Source of the DNA: Neckera pumila
Lineage: Eukaryota; Streptophyta; Bryopsida; Hypnales; Neckeraceae
NCBI GenBank assembly: GCA_963969595.1
Contig: OZ018412.1
Location: forward strand, 14,200,501-14,264,500
Length of the DNA: 64,000 bases
Direction of reading: 5' to 3'
The stretch's first letter is position 1, and every line of letters begins with the position of its first letter. The notes beneath the pieces were generated by a model that saw only the letters and a program-made list of their open reading frames with translations, was not told the origin of the DNA and did no database searches. The translations under genes and the position numbers were made by a program. This document shows positions 1-10,659 of the stretch, one piece after another.

Positions 1-316
1 TCAATTCTCCACTGTAAAGATTTAAAGCTCAAAACTCTGTAGTGCAAAAAATTTAAGTTAAAAATGTTCAAAGTCAAAAAATCTAGTCCCGCAATGTGCT
101 GAAAATCTTATTTTTTTTCTCTTTAAACGCAGATATCTTGCAATCTATGCAGTCAAAAATTCTGAAATTTTTTCCATACATTCTCATACTAGTTAGGTAT
201 AAGATCATATGGTTAGATATGCAAGAAAAACAATTTTTAAATGTTTTTACTCTTTGCTTTAGAAATGGCAGTTTTGAGAGTTTTTTGCCATAAAAAAGGC
301 CTTGGTCTTTTAGGGA
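1..316 (+). mobile_element. TTAA element, subfamily 1 (3' part, cut by window edge)
   Basis: This is the 3' part of a subfamily-1 TTAA element. It shows the shared block reading roughly GATATCTTGCAATCTATG, then a gene-free AT-rich stretch, then an end reading CCTTGGTCTTTTAGGGATT. The usual final GGGGTTAA is degraded. Positions 1-40 are an uninterrupted copy of the site where another element (45227-46165) has jumped into a sister copy, so this copy serves as an empty-site reference. No coding capacity is seen. Confidence 0.75.
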
Positions 317-641
317 TTGAGGAAGACTCCCCTCCACAGATTCTTTGAATGCCCACAAGCCCAAGAGATTTGGGATTATGCTCAGGCAATTATTCATCAT
401 GTTAGAGGGACATCACCAATATTGGACCCCCATCCTAGACTTGATGCCATTCAATGCATCTTTGGAGTCCTAACTCCTAGGATATTTTGTAAATCTTATA
501 CTATATAATCACTTATTCGTGGGGCGGCGCTCTGGTTGTGCTGGATAATGTGTAACTACCTTGTATTAGCCCAAGACCATTGGCTGACTCAACTTCTCCA
601 AAAAGCCTTATGGGATGCATTGCTGGATTTTGGTTGAGCAA
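317..641 (+). pseudogene. LINE reverse-transcriptase 3' remnant (zf-RVT region)
   Basis: The plus-strand reading reads LHRFFECPQAQEIW, the pattern of the zinc-binding zf-RVT region found at the C-terminus of plant LINE polyproteins. The same frame passes a stop at 506-508 and continues as LIRGAALWLCWIMCNYL, which also fits the end of this domain, until a second stop near 634. It is therefore a dead fragment of about 105 codons without catalytic domains. It abuts the degraded 3' end of the preceding TTAA element. Confidence 0.65.
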
Positions 642-719
642 CCTTTAAAGATTGAGTACATGATAAAAATGATATATAATATTAAATTTTGAAAATATTT
701 ACAGATCTATCATAATTTT

Positions 720-1262
720 GAAGCATTTAAATTTAAAAATAAAAACATACAAATGCAAAAATTTATTTTTAGCATTTTAAATATTTTAAAATGGTTGAAA
801 TTGCAATTTGATTATGAAGCATCAGTATTTTATCCTTCGAGAGTAAGAATAAATTATATAATACTACACAAACATTCATTTCTATGTCATGTTTTCCAAG
901 TTTTAAAAGGTTTTGATCATAGCCATTATAGGGGTACTTCACATTACATTACAAGTTCGAACTCTTGAATTCTTGGTTTAAGGCTATATTCCAACTTTCT
1001 TAGGTTGTAGAATGTGAATAAAAGGATTAGATATGGGATTTTTGGCCTTTATAGTGTCATTATTATGAATGCCAATGTCCCAACTCATATCATGTACAAT
1101 ATTATATAATAATTAAATGCCCAAAATATGGATGAAAGAGACAAAATCCATTTTGAAGGACACTTTTATAAGCAAATTTGCATTGAAAATATTTGAATAA
1201 GATTTCAATATAAAAATGCTTCATATGGTGTTTTTCTTCTCATTTTACATTTAGCCTCTAAA
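720..1262 (+). repeat. Dispersed repeat, inverted partner of 7490-8060
   Basis: This stretch matches the reverse complement of about 7490-8060 over most of its length. Shared landmarks are a GGCTATATTCCAACTTTCTT block, a run around TGCCCAAAATATGG, and an end near ATGCTTCATATGGTG. The two copies are diverged by substitutions and small indels. No open frame is conserved between them, so they look like two copies of a non-coding repeat in opposite orientation about 6.3 kb apart. Confidence 0.6.
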
Positions 1263-2059
1263 ACTTCTAAGGCAAATTTTCATCAAAGACACTCAAAACA
1301 GTTGTCATTTCTATTGCAAAGTGCAAAAACTTTAGAATTTTTCTTCTCGCATATTTAATGAAGTATTTTGCACTAGACTGTTATAAGAATGTGTAGAACA
1401 AATATCAAAAGTTGTGACTGCGTGGATTGCAAGATCTTTGTGTTTGGAGTGAATAGATTTGTTGATTTTTTGCACCTCATTTGATTAGATTTTAAGACTT
1501 CTCAACATAAATGATTGCAATAGACATTTTGAATATGTACCTTTTTATACTGAAGAATCAAGTTGAAAATCAAGAAACAAAATTAGAAAAAACCTCATAT
1601 GATTTTCATTCTTAAAAATATTATTAAATAAAAGCACATTGATACAAGATTGAAGGAAAAACTAAATTGTTAATAGCTCTAAGATAGAATTGAAAATCAC
1701 TAATCTCAATGGTGAGATTGTTGAGCAAGCAAACTAAACAATAATGAACTTTTTTTATTAAAAGGTTGTAAAAATTGCCTTCAAATTGAATCTCGCAAGT
1801 TATGTTTTCAAGAAGATGCTTGAATTGCCTAAAAAACAAGATTGTCTATAACTTTCTCATCACTAATTCAAATAGAATGAATAAAATCTTTTTGTTTAGA
1901 AAAAAATTGATTTATATGAAAACAAACTTTTGAAAATCTTATTTAGACTTTCTATGATTTTTTTTGTGTTCCCGACAAACTCCATTTTGAGCTTAGGGTG
2001 GCATAATTTTTATTCTTGGGCACTGACTGAAATAAAAATTATACTCTTAGGAAGCTAAA
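1262..2059 (-). mobile_element. TTAA element, subfamily 1, degraded
   Basis: Minus-oriented and old. The 3' end of the element is at the left (around CACTCAAAACAGTTGTCATT), followed by the conserved central tract (CTCAATGGTGAGATTGTT, then TTTCAAGAAGATGCTTG and AACTTTCTCAT). It breaks off near 2059, where a different element begins. Neither terminal TTAA is intact. Confidence 0.55.
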
Positions 2060-2348
2060 ATAACTAGCTAAGGACCAAATGTCCGTTCAATATATGCAAG
2101 AAAACTCAAATAAATTTCTATGGAGCTAATTTTGGTTAGATGTTTATAAAATTTTGACACAAGGTGTGAACATATACCTTCTTATTGGGAATATAGTTTG
2201 TTTTTTTCCAATCAAGTGTTTTTTCTCCTAACTTCAAACATTATAATCTTTCAATTTGTGCAGTCAAAGTTTCTAAATTTGTTTCCACATATTCCCATAG
2301 TAGTCTAATACAAATTTTATAATTGTATCTCCGTCCTTTAGGGGTTAA
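2060..2348 (+). mobile_element. TTAA element, subfamily 3, short copy
   Basis: It begins with a degraded CTAAGGACCAAATGTCC and ends GTCCTTTAGGGGTTAA. The body resembles the reverse complement of the element at 57793-61024 (shared TTTATAAAATTTTGACACAA-like block and an AAACATTATAATCTTTCAAT-like block) but is much shorter, so it is an internally deleted copy. It directly follows the broken end of the preceding element. Confidence 0.55.
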
Positions 2349-2712
2349 AGTACCAAACTTAGTTTTAGACTTTAATTAGATATGTTTGACACCAAAGTAC
2401 CAAACCTGCTATCCGCGTACAATAGTAATCCATACCTTAAATTAGGTTATTTGTTTGTTTGTTCCGTTTGTTACAATAAGATCTTTTAGATTGTGTATCC
2501 TCTAGTTGTGTTTTTGGTATTGTTGGAAAGCTTTCTACGAGGAAGGATGCACAGGCTTTGTTTTGTGTAGTTGAAACCTATAGTGTGCAAGTTATAGACT
2601 TTTAAATTATAAAGTTAAAAAAATTACTTTTATTTTGGCTATGGCAATGGCAACAGGCACACTAGTAACTATAAAATACAAAATAGAACAATCCATTCAT
2701 CCATCAATTACC

Positions 2713-3644
2713 TTAACCCCTAAAGGACCATTTGTCCCCTTGAGGGACAAATCAGGTCCGGGCAAGTTCCTACCTTTTCAATTTTTGATAATATTTTTTG
2801 GAATTTTTTGAGGTTTTGTATTTTTGCGAGAACTTTGTGAATACATAAATTTTATTTTAATTGATGCCCGGAAGCAAAAGTTATGGCACAATAAGCAAAA
2901 TTGGAATTTGGCGGGCAGCCCCCAAAAAATCACAAAGTGTCAAAATAATTTTTTTTCAGATTTTTTTCTCAAAGATTATATTTTTGTCTACATGTGAAGC
3001 TTTGTTTCATTCAATTTGGACTAATAATGAAAAAGTTATGGACAATTTTAATTTTTCGGGCAATCTAAGCATCTTCTTGAAAAATAACTTGTAGAGTTCA
3101 TTTTTGAATGCAATTCTTAGAAATTTTCAAAAAAAATTGTTAGACAAGGTTAGATTTTCTTGCGAGAACAATCTCATCGTTGGAATTATTGTGATTCAAT
3201 TCCATCTAAAAGCTATTAACAACGTAGTTTTTTCTTCAATCTTGAACCCACCTCTACTTAACAATTTTTTAATGAGTGAAAGTTAATTGCTTTTTATCCT
3301 AAATTTTTTTGGGAGATTCTTGATTCAACTACTTAATATAAATCAATAGAAAATCAAAGTCCATAGTGCAAAATATTTGAACTAAAAAGACTCAAAGCCA
3401 AAAAATCTAGTCAAGCAAGGTGCAAAAAAACTTGTTTTCTTCACTTTAAATGCATATATCTTGCAATCTACAAGGTCAAAGTTTTTGAAATTTCTTCCAC
3501 ATATTCATATACAAGTCAAGTGTAAGATCTTATGGTTGGATATGTAAAAGAAAACAATTTTTAAAGCTCTTTTCTCTTTGCAATAGAAATGACAATTTTG
3601 AGTGGTTTTTGATAGGAAAATCACCTTAGTCCGTTAGGGTTTAA
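2713..3644 (+). mobile_element. TTAA element, subfamily 1, complete
   Basis: TTAA lies at both ends (2713-2716 and 3641-3644). The left end is CCCCTAAAGGACCATTTGTC; the right end, CCTTAGTCCGTTAGGGT, is degraded. The flanks rejoin into an uninterrupted repeat junction seen at 4141-4165, which shows the target held one TTAA. The 932-bp body carries the subfamily landmarks: the short GTCCCC..GGGGAC hairpin just inside the left end, AAAAGTTATGG twice, and the TCTTGCAATCTAC block near the right end. No long open frame exists. Confidence 0.85.
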
Positions 3645-3665
3645 ATTAGGCTATTTACTTTGTTT

Positions 3666-3869
3666 CATTAGATGTTATTTGAGGCCTCTAAGAGACTGCG
3701 AGTTATCCTACGTTCCCAAACTATGCCACATCATTTTAAATAAATAAATAAATAAATAAAAATATAAAATATAAAAAATTGCTTAACATTACTGTTGGTT
3801 CAGAACAGGAGAACAGGTTGCGGGAACAGGCCTGAAACGGCCTTCCGGAGGCCTCAAATCCCTCTAATG
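3666..3869 (-). mobile_element. GC-richer MITE with CATTAGA termini
   Basis: It begins CATTAGATGTTATTTGAGGC and ends in the inverted counterpart, GCCTCAAATCCCTCTAATG. The interior (CAGGCCTGAAACGGCC and a CACATCAT motif) matches the copies at 20090-20343 and 21754-22013 in opposite orientation. The 204-bp unit is non-coding. It lies inside a TTTGTTTG-rich host tract, so its target duplication cannot be read. Confidence 0.65.
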
Positions 3870-4425
3870 TGTTTGTTTTATTTGTTTTGTTTGTTACGTT
3901 GAGATCTCCCGGACCGTGCGTCCCTTGGCTGCGTGCTTAGTACTGCCTAAGAGCCCTCGGCGAGGAAGAGTGAACAAGCTTTGTTTCGGTGGCGTTTGAA
4001 CCTATGGTGTGAAAGTTATTGAATTGTGAATTTTTATAAATTACAAAATTACAAAATTATTTTTATTTTTTATTTTGGTTGTGACAACAGCACAGGGCAC
4101 ACTAGTAACTATGAAATACAAATAAAAAAATCCATCCATCCATCCATTATCTTAAATTAGGTAGTTTGTTTGTTTTGTTTGTTTCGGTAAGATCTCTTGG
4201 ACCATACATCTCTAGTCGTGTTCTTAGAATCATCGGAAAGCCCTTGGCGAGAAAGGGTGCACAAGCTTGATTTCGTGGCGTTTGAATCTACGGTGTGAAA
4301 GTTGTGAATTCTTTTTTTTATGAATTGGGAAATTAAAAAATGGCTTTTTACTTCTATTTTGGTTGTGACAACGGCACAGGGCACAGGGGCACACTACAGT
4401 AGTGTACTGTAACTTAGTTAAAAAA

Positions 4426-5071
4426 AACAAAAAAATTTGGGGCCAGCTGCACTGTGTCGGTGAACTGACCTACCAGGAGGCTATAATTGGCTGCAAACTA
4501 CTGGTGGAAGACTAAAAAGACTGAAAAAGAGGGCTCTAGGGAGTAGTCAAGGCTTTTCTTTTTAACTTTCAAGCCACTCACCAGCCTGCCGTGCTGGCTG
4601 GCTCCTAACAACCAGCGAATCAGAAAGATGGTACAGCTTGCACCATAGCCACAAATAATACCCAAAAAAACAAAAATAAAAAAAATAAAAAAATAAAAAA
4701 ATAAAAAAACTGCAAGTAGTTGGACAGTACTATAGGCCTCCTCCCTGCGTCAGTACTTTTCGTTTTGTTAAAGTTTTTATTACAAAAAAAAGTAATTTAG
4801 AAAATACAATGGGTGACATATGTTGCCATGCCTGAGCTTAATACATTAAGTCGGTTAAGTTACTTCAGATTCCCAGATGTGCGAGTGGGTACTTCAACTG
4901 AATGGCCGAAAATTCATTAAGGTAAGGTAGTCTGTTCTAAAAGCGTCTGGCCTCTAAAACCGTTCATGGTACACAGGTACATTTTGTTATTAGTGTACCA
5001 ATAGTGTACAGTTGGGTACTGTAATCTTACAACTGGCTGATTTGAGTCATCCAAATTCTTTTATACAATAG
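4426..5071. other. Gene-free spacer with A-rich microsatellite
   Basis: No convincing open frame is seen. It holds an (ATAAAAA)n-like microsatellite at about 4667-4710. The rest is mixed-composition sequence with no match to other parts of the window that I could see. Confidence 0.5.
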
Positions 5072-5214
5072 AGTTATTCGTAGAGTACCCAAAACCGGGG
5101 TTTAAACCCCCGCAGTTTTGTGCCTACGGGGTTATGGTCGCCTGCGGGGTCGTCCGTCGGAGGAAATTTGTCGGAAAAATTCCCCTCCAAATTGGGGGGA
5201 CTTTATGAATAATT
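5072..5214. mobile_element. Small putative MITE with TTATTC inverted ends
   Basis: The left end TTATTCGTAGAGTACCC and the right end, read in reverse complement as TTATTCATAAAGTCCCCC, form imperfect terminal inverted repeats around a strikingly GC-rich core. The core contains a palindrome near GGGGTTTAAACCCC at 5097-5110. The total is about 140 bp. The target duplication is unclear. Confidence 0.45.
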
Positions 5215-5659
5215 CTAATGTGCAATATAATTAGTGTATTTTTATAAGCGTAATTATCACTCAATCCTTATGCAATTGCAATGAAGCATACCAAATTTCA
5301 GTTTCAAAAAACCAAAATTTCTTTTTTGGTCAGTTTCTAAATTTCATTTTCATGATTTTACAAAATATTTTGTTGAGAACAATTGGTAAATTTTTTATTT
5401 TAATCCAATTGATAGATATGTAGGGAACATCCATACGTGCATCTTTCAAATTAAAAAACACCCCATTAAGTAACAAAGATGTAATCTAGGAAGATTTCAA
5501 TGTTGAAGTGACAATGTCCAAATTTTGTAAAATAGATATTTCTATATTTTAACTAGATTTTAGCAAAGTAAATGTACCAACATTTTGAAATGTACATTTT
5601 TGGGGGTAGTTACTTTAATTCAATAGGGACTGAGTGAGAATTTCTCAATCAACTCAGTT

Positions 5660-6500
5660 GGCTTCCAACTGCCTGAAACTTGATAAAGGTAAGGTAACTA
5701 AACCTAAAATTCACCGCTTCTAAAACCGTACAGTCAAGATTCATGCCTAAAATGTACTTCCACTATTCATGAAAGTCTATGTCAATTTTAGATGTACCTT
5801 TTCTCAGCAATTTGAAAATTTGTAGTTTATTTACACAAGCAATGTCCAAAAATTGCATTCTTAGGAAATCTAGAATCTCCATTTGACTACCAACAAGAGC
5901 CACAAAACCTTTTTCAATGTAATTATAGGAACCATGTTGAATTGCTAAACTGTGCAATTTTCAGGTGTAGTTACCTTACTTTTGAGAACATTTGAGAATA
6001 AATATTACTCAATGGTTTTTGTCTGTTTCTCTTGCATTAGACTTTCAATTATAAGAATATTGTATTGGGGTAAGGTAACTAATCAAACCTAATTTTTGAC
6101 TACTTTCTAAAACCAGCACACAATCTAGATTTTGGCCTAAAATGTACTTCTACTATTTATGAGAGTCTAGAGTTGGATATCTCAAAATCTTATTTCTTAT
6201 TGTTTTTGTTTTGGGTTGCTTTCCCCTCTCAAGGCGCTTGTGGTTGGGCACTTCATTCTTTTTTCTCTTGCAGTAAAGGTCATTTTACTTGTGTCCAAAA
6301 AAAAAAAAAAAAAAAAAAAATACTCTTTTCAGTACTTTATCCTAAACCCTATTTTCAATACTTTAGACATTTGTAGTTTAGTCATACGGTGTTCAAAAAA
6401 TGCATTTTAAGAGAATCTAGAATCCTCTTTTGGACTACCAACAAGCCACTCCACAAAAAGTTTTTAAATATAATAAAGTCAATTGTAAAGTGTGTGCAAT
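5660..6500. repeat. Two diverged ~370-bp direct repeat units
   Basis: Two units share CCTAAAATGTACTTC, then a TATTCATGA-like run, GAGTCTA, AATTTGTAGTTTA, and a run describing CTAGAATC followed by ACCAACAAG. Related sequence occurs again at about 49060-49700. The second unit is interrupted by a poly(A)-ended insertion around 6175-6320. No gene is supported. Confidence 0.55.
6175..6320 (+). mobile_element. Poly(A)-tailed retro-insertion candidate
   Basis: A stretch of different composition (GCTTTCCCCTCTCAAGGCGC, then TTGTGTCC) ends in 24 uninterrupted A residues (6297-6320). It interrupts a direct repeat whose sister unit at about 5780-5820 lacks it. A poly(A) end with no inverted repeat suits a truncated LINE or SINE copy. 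No target duplication was identified. Confidence 0.4.
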
Positions 6501-7490
6501 GTAGGACTAGGAGCCTAAGTTTGAGAAAAACACAAGACCTCACTAAAATCCTGGGAGCACCACAACTAGGGTCTAGTGGAGTTTGATGTTATTTTTTTGT
6601 ACTATTCTTAATTAAACCTTCCTCTAACACCCTTGTTTTCAAAGTGGAGGTCCCTTTACGATTAACTCTAATAATAGAAACCATGCTCAATTATTTACTT
6701 GTGCAATATTAAATATAGTTGCCTCAGTTTGACTAGATATGATGTGGAGGCATAGATAGACATTAGAGTTAACCGTCAAGTGAATTGCAACTTGTAGAAA
6801 AGTATCACAAGAAGGATTAACGAAAAATATTTCAAAACAAACACAACGTTGAATTCCATTAGACCAAATTTGGACGCTTCAAGGAATTTTATCTTGTTTC
6901 TTTTTCTCAAGCTCCAATTCTGTTGGTCTCTCATTGCACACACATTAGGATTAACTGCTCTATTGTCCACCTATGATCCATATTGCCTCTTTTTCAAGGT
7001 AGACTCCATGACAACCATTAGCCATCAACTAGGACCAATAATCAATAGATTTATAAATTCAATACTTGGTCACTGAATTTTGTTAGTGGTGTATTTAACC
7101 ATCGTGTTTCTTTTGAAGATCACTCGTTTAGATTAGTATATATTTGGAGGAAGTCAATGAGTCTGTAATTGATGGCCCACAATTAATTTATGTTGGAACG
7201 CTATTTATGCCATTGAGCATTGTCTCTATTCTGAGCCAATGACAAGAATTTTCTTGTTATGGTTTTAGAGACCTCAATACTACGTCCCAAGGTCCAGTTA
7301 CCACTAAATTTTCAAATTTTGATTAGTAAAGAGATAGAAATTGGACTTGGGGCTTCACATTATGTCCCAAGTTTCAAGTCCCCCATGCACTCCCCAATGC
7401 CTACATGGCAATACTTTTTGGAAGTTTTGGTACTAAAGAAGTGGGACTTAGAGTTCAAGTTGGGTCCAACAAAAATAGAGACTCAACTCG
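6500..7490. other. Gene-free AT-rich spacer
   Basis: Only short shadow frames occur here. A 145-codon frame starting at 7259 runs into the dispersed repeat that begins about 7490 and has no recognisable domain. I see no gene. Confidence 0.5.
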
Positions 7491-8060
7491 GGCTCAAAAT
7501 CCCAACTATTGTTTTAAATATGAAATGGGTAGAAAAACACCATATAAAACATCCTTATAGGTTGAAATTTTGTTCAAATATTTTCAATGCAAATTTGATT
7601 CTAAAAGTGCCCTCAAAATGGATTGTAAATCTTTCACCCATATTTTGGGCATTTAATTATTGTATAATATTATACATGATACAAATTGGGATTTAGAATT
7701 AGAACTTTGGTCTTTACACTAATATCATCCTATATTTCAAATCTAATATTTTTTATTCACCTTTTACAACCCAAGAAAGTTGGAATATGGCCTTAAACAA
7801 GGACTTCAAATGTTGGAACTTGGGATGTAGCATGAAATACCCCTAAGATGGCTAAAGCCAAAACTTGTTTATAAAGAAAACATGACGTAGTGTTGAATGT
7901 TTTTATAGTGTTAAGAAATTTACTCTTACTCTCAAAAAGTACAATGTTGATATTTTCAAAATCAAGACATAATTTCAACCATTTGAAAACATTTGAAATG
8001 CTAATTTTTTCCTTTTATAGGTGAATTTTCAAAATTTTCAAAATAATTTTTTTGTGTGTC
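7490..8060 (-). repeat. Dispersed repeat, inverted partner of 720-1262
   Basis: Reverse-complement match to about 720-1262. It includes CATATTTTGGGCATTTAATT, a TATACATGATACAAATTGGG block and AAGAAAGTTGGAATATGGCC. No inverted terminal structure or target duplication is clear, so the element class is unknown. Confidence 0.6.
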
Positions 8061-8157
8061 AAAGTCGGGTACATATTCATAAAATTCATAATGTTTAAAA
8101 TTGGAGAACATGTACCAATAAATATCAATAGGTAACTAACTTCAAGAAAGCTCTCGT

Positions 8158-9093
8158 ATAACCCCTAAATGCCCAAATATTGTTTTTTTGCAATATAGTG
8201 ATTTAGGGTAATTCATTCCAAAGTTAACGGAAATTTTATTTATTTTTAGTGAAATTTTCACTCAACATGTGCCCTAGGAGTAGCTTTAAGGCCCAACAAT
8301 TTTCATAACTTTTGACTATATGGTTAAAAAGTTATTGTATGATATGTAATTTTCATTGCTTGTTGGCAGCCCAAGCAATTCAAAAAAATTCTTTAAAAAT
8401 CGTTTTTTTTTAAATAAAAATTTGAAATTGGTTTCATAGATTTACATATATGTGGAAAGCTTTGAATGACATTCCATTTTTATTAATGAGATGAAAATTA
8501 TGAGGAGTTTTAATTTGAGGGTAGTTATGGAACTCTACTCTAAATTAAATTTTGAAGTCCTTTATTTAACTCAATTTTTAGTATTTAAAAAAATAAATAA
8601 AACTGTGGATCTAGATTGTTTATTACAACATTACAACCATTGGAATTGGCATTGTTCAATTTTATAACTAAATTCTTGACAATTTAGTAATTTGAATCAT
8701 TATCTACTTTTTTCTACTCATTATTTTTTTCCTATACTGTATGTTGTACAATTCCAAATGATCTAAAAACTTTCAAACATGTAGCCAACATGCCTTGAAG
8801 AATGAATCCAAAGAGTAACCACCATTTTGGACATTTTTTCATACAAATGTGAGCTTGTGAAGTGCAACTACCCAATTTTTTTTAGGGAAAAAAAAAGATT
8901 ATTGTCAATTCAAATGCTAATACCTTGCAAGCCACATGGTGGAAATTTTTGAAAATTTTCCACATTTTTTCAAACCAATGTACTATAAGATCCTACGGTT
9001 ACAAGTGTCTAAATTTGTTTTTTTTTCTAAAATTTGGTACTTGTACTAGAAATGGTAGTTTTAGAACGTTTTTGGTGAAAATATAGTCAAATA
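8158..9093 (+). mobile_element. TTAA element, subfamily 2, degraded 3' end
   Basis: It starts ATAACCCCTAAATGCCC, with the first TTAA mutated to ATAA. It shares its body with the element at 45227-46165 read on the other strand: CATAACTTTTGACTATATGG, ACAACATTACAACCATTGG and CTTGTACTAGAAATGG blocks. The last few bases before the expected CTTTAGGGGTTAA are replaced, so the right boundary is approximate. It is non-coding. Confidence 0.65.
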
Positions 9094-9385
9094 CATCCAA
9101 GGAATAAAGCTGTTTTTTCAACAATTTTTGATTATGCATACAGTTATTTCTTCAAAATCCTATCAGTGGAGTTCTAGGTTTCAACTAGCTCTAGAAGAGG
9201 GGGAAAAATTGCCTGAAATCTACAGCTCTCGTAAGCTTGATCAAATTATAGACTTGAAACCTCCAAACTGAACTCAAGGGCAATTGGACATAAATCATTG
9301 AGCATATTGTGTGGGAGGAGGCTGGGCCAAGTTTGCTACATCATGGATCATTGACATTAGATAAGTTTGCCACTTGCCATGTTTT

Positions 9386-10008
9386 TTAACCCCTAAAGGT
9401 TTTTGACTACGTTTTCACCAAAATTACTCCAAAACTGTCATTTCTAGTACAAGTGCCAAATTTTAGGTAAAAACATTTTTGGACATATGTAGGATCTTGT
9501 AGTGCACTAGATTGAGAAGATGTGGAAAAAACTTCAGAATTTTTCACCATGTAGATCGCAAGATAATAGCGTTTGAATTCACAAAAATGATTTTTTTGTC
9601 CTTGCAAAAAAACAACTGCACTTCACAAGGTCACTTTCATATGAAGAAATGTCCAAAATGCCCGTAAACTAGAACACCTCAAAATTTTCATCTCATAAAT
9701 CAAAATGGAATGATTCAAAGCTTTTTACGTATATGTAAATCTAGAGGACCAATTTTGAATTTTTATTTTTCTTAAAAGTGATTTTCCAGTATTTTTTTGA
9801 GTTGCCCGCCAAACATTGAAAATGACATATCATCCAATAAATTTTTGATCATATAGTCAAAAATTTTGAAAATTATTGGGCCTTAAAGCTACTCCTTGGG
9901 CACATATTGTGTGAAAGTTTCAAAGAAAAAAATAAATTTTCCGTTTGTAGTGAGTTGCCAAAAATTGCTATGTTGCCAAAAAATGTTGTTTGGTCCTTTA
10001 GAGGTTAA
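9386..10008 (-). mobile_element. TTAA element, subfamily 2, internally deleted
   Basis: TTAA lies at both ends (9386-9389 and 10005-10008), with inner ends CCCCTAAAGG and CCTTTAGAGG. It is minus-oriented relative to the copy at 8158-9093, and the two face each other. Its 623 bp against about 939 bp in the fullest copy points to an internal deletion of about 300 bp. It is non-coding. Confidence 0.8.
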
Positions 10009-10309
10009 ACATCCACACATGAAGATATTCCACTACTAAAAATTTAAAAGTTTGGCATTAAATTCAAAAAAAACAAAATACTTAGCAACTATTTTATATA
10101 GTTTCAAAAGCCACTTATTTTGTATGTATAGAGATGAACAGACGAGTTGATTAAACAAAAGGGTTAGTAGTAGGTAAAACAACCTATGCGGAGTATGTAA
10201 ATTAGAATTAGTAGAAGCTCAATTGCTTATAGTTAAGTCCACAATAAGCAAGTAGGAGCTCCTAGTAGGAAAGTAGGAACTGTTTATAGTTAAGTCCAAC
10301 GTAGGAATT

Positions 10310-10650
10310 GTATTCAAAGTAGAATTTTATACCTCATTTAGGCATAGTGAAAAAGTTTTTCATAAAACTTTGAATGAAATTAATGTGAAAATCAAGCTAA
10401 CTTTTCATCTCCAAAAAGCTGTTTGAAATTTTGAGTCTCCAAGCAAAAGTTATGGACAAATTTGAGATACGGGTTGAAAGAGACATTTCATTTGACATTT
10501 TCAAACATCCTCCTATACTTTGAATTTTTTCCATAACTTTGTTTTAGAGACTCAAAATCACAAACAAGATTCTAGAGGTGAAATTTAGCTTGATTTCCAA
10601 ATTTCCTTGGTTCCAAATTTTGTGTAAAAAGTTCTACTATGAATCTGGTA
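10310..10650. repeat. Dispersed repeat, also at the right edge of the window
   Basis: The run with GGCATAGTGAAAAAG, AATCAAGCTAACTTTTCATC and AAAAGTTATGGACAAATTTG matches about 63830-64000 in the same orientation. The stretch 10450-10560 also holds a weak inverted partner (CATAACTTT). There is no coding potential. Between 10009 and 10309 I see only AT-rich spacer with two short GTTTATAGTTAAGTCCA-like repeats. Confidence 0.5.
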
Positions 10651-10659
10651 ATCATTTTG

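Larger units (their letters stand above)
2437..4425 (+). repeat. Three tandem copies of a ~275-bp repeat, two interrupted
   Basis: Three units start TTAAATTAGG at 2437, 3641 and 4152. Each runs through a TTTGTTTG-rich stretch, AAGATCTC, a GGCGAGGAAGG-like block and CACACTAGTAACTAT, ending in CCATCCATCC. A TTAA element (2713-3644) sits at the junction of units 1 and 2. A GC-richer MITE (3666-3869) lies inside unit 2. The intact junction of units 2 and 3 at 4141-4165 is the empty-site reference. An (AAAT)n microsatellite lies at about 3738-3765, inside the MITE. Confidence 0.65.

Noticed and set aside
7259..7696. 145-codon plus-strand open frame
   Set aside because: It overlaps the dispersed repeat at 7490-8060, whose inverted sister copy does not keep the frame open, and it shows no known domain.
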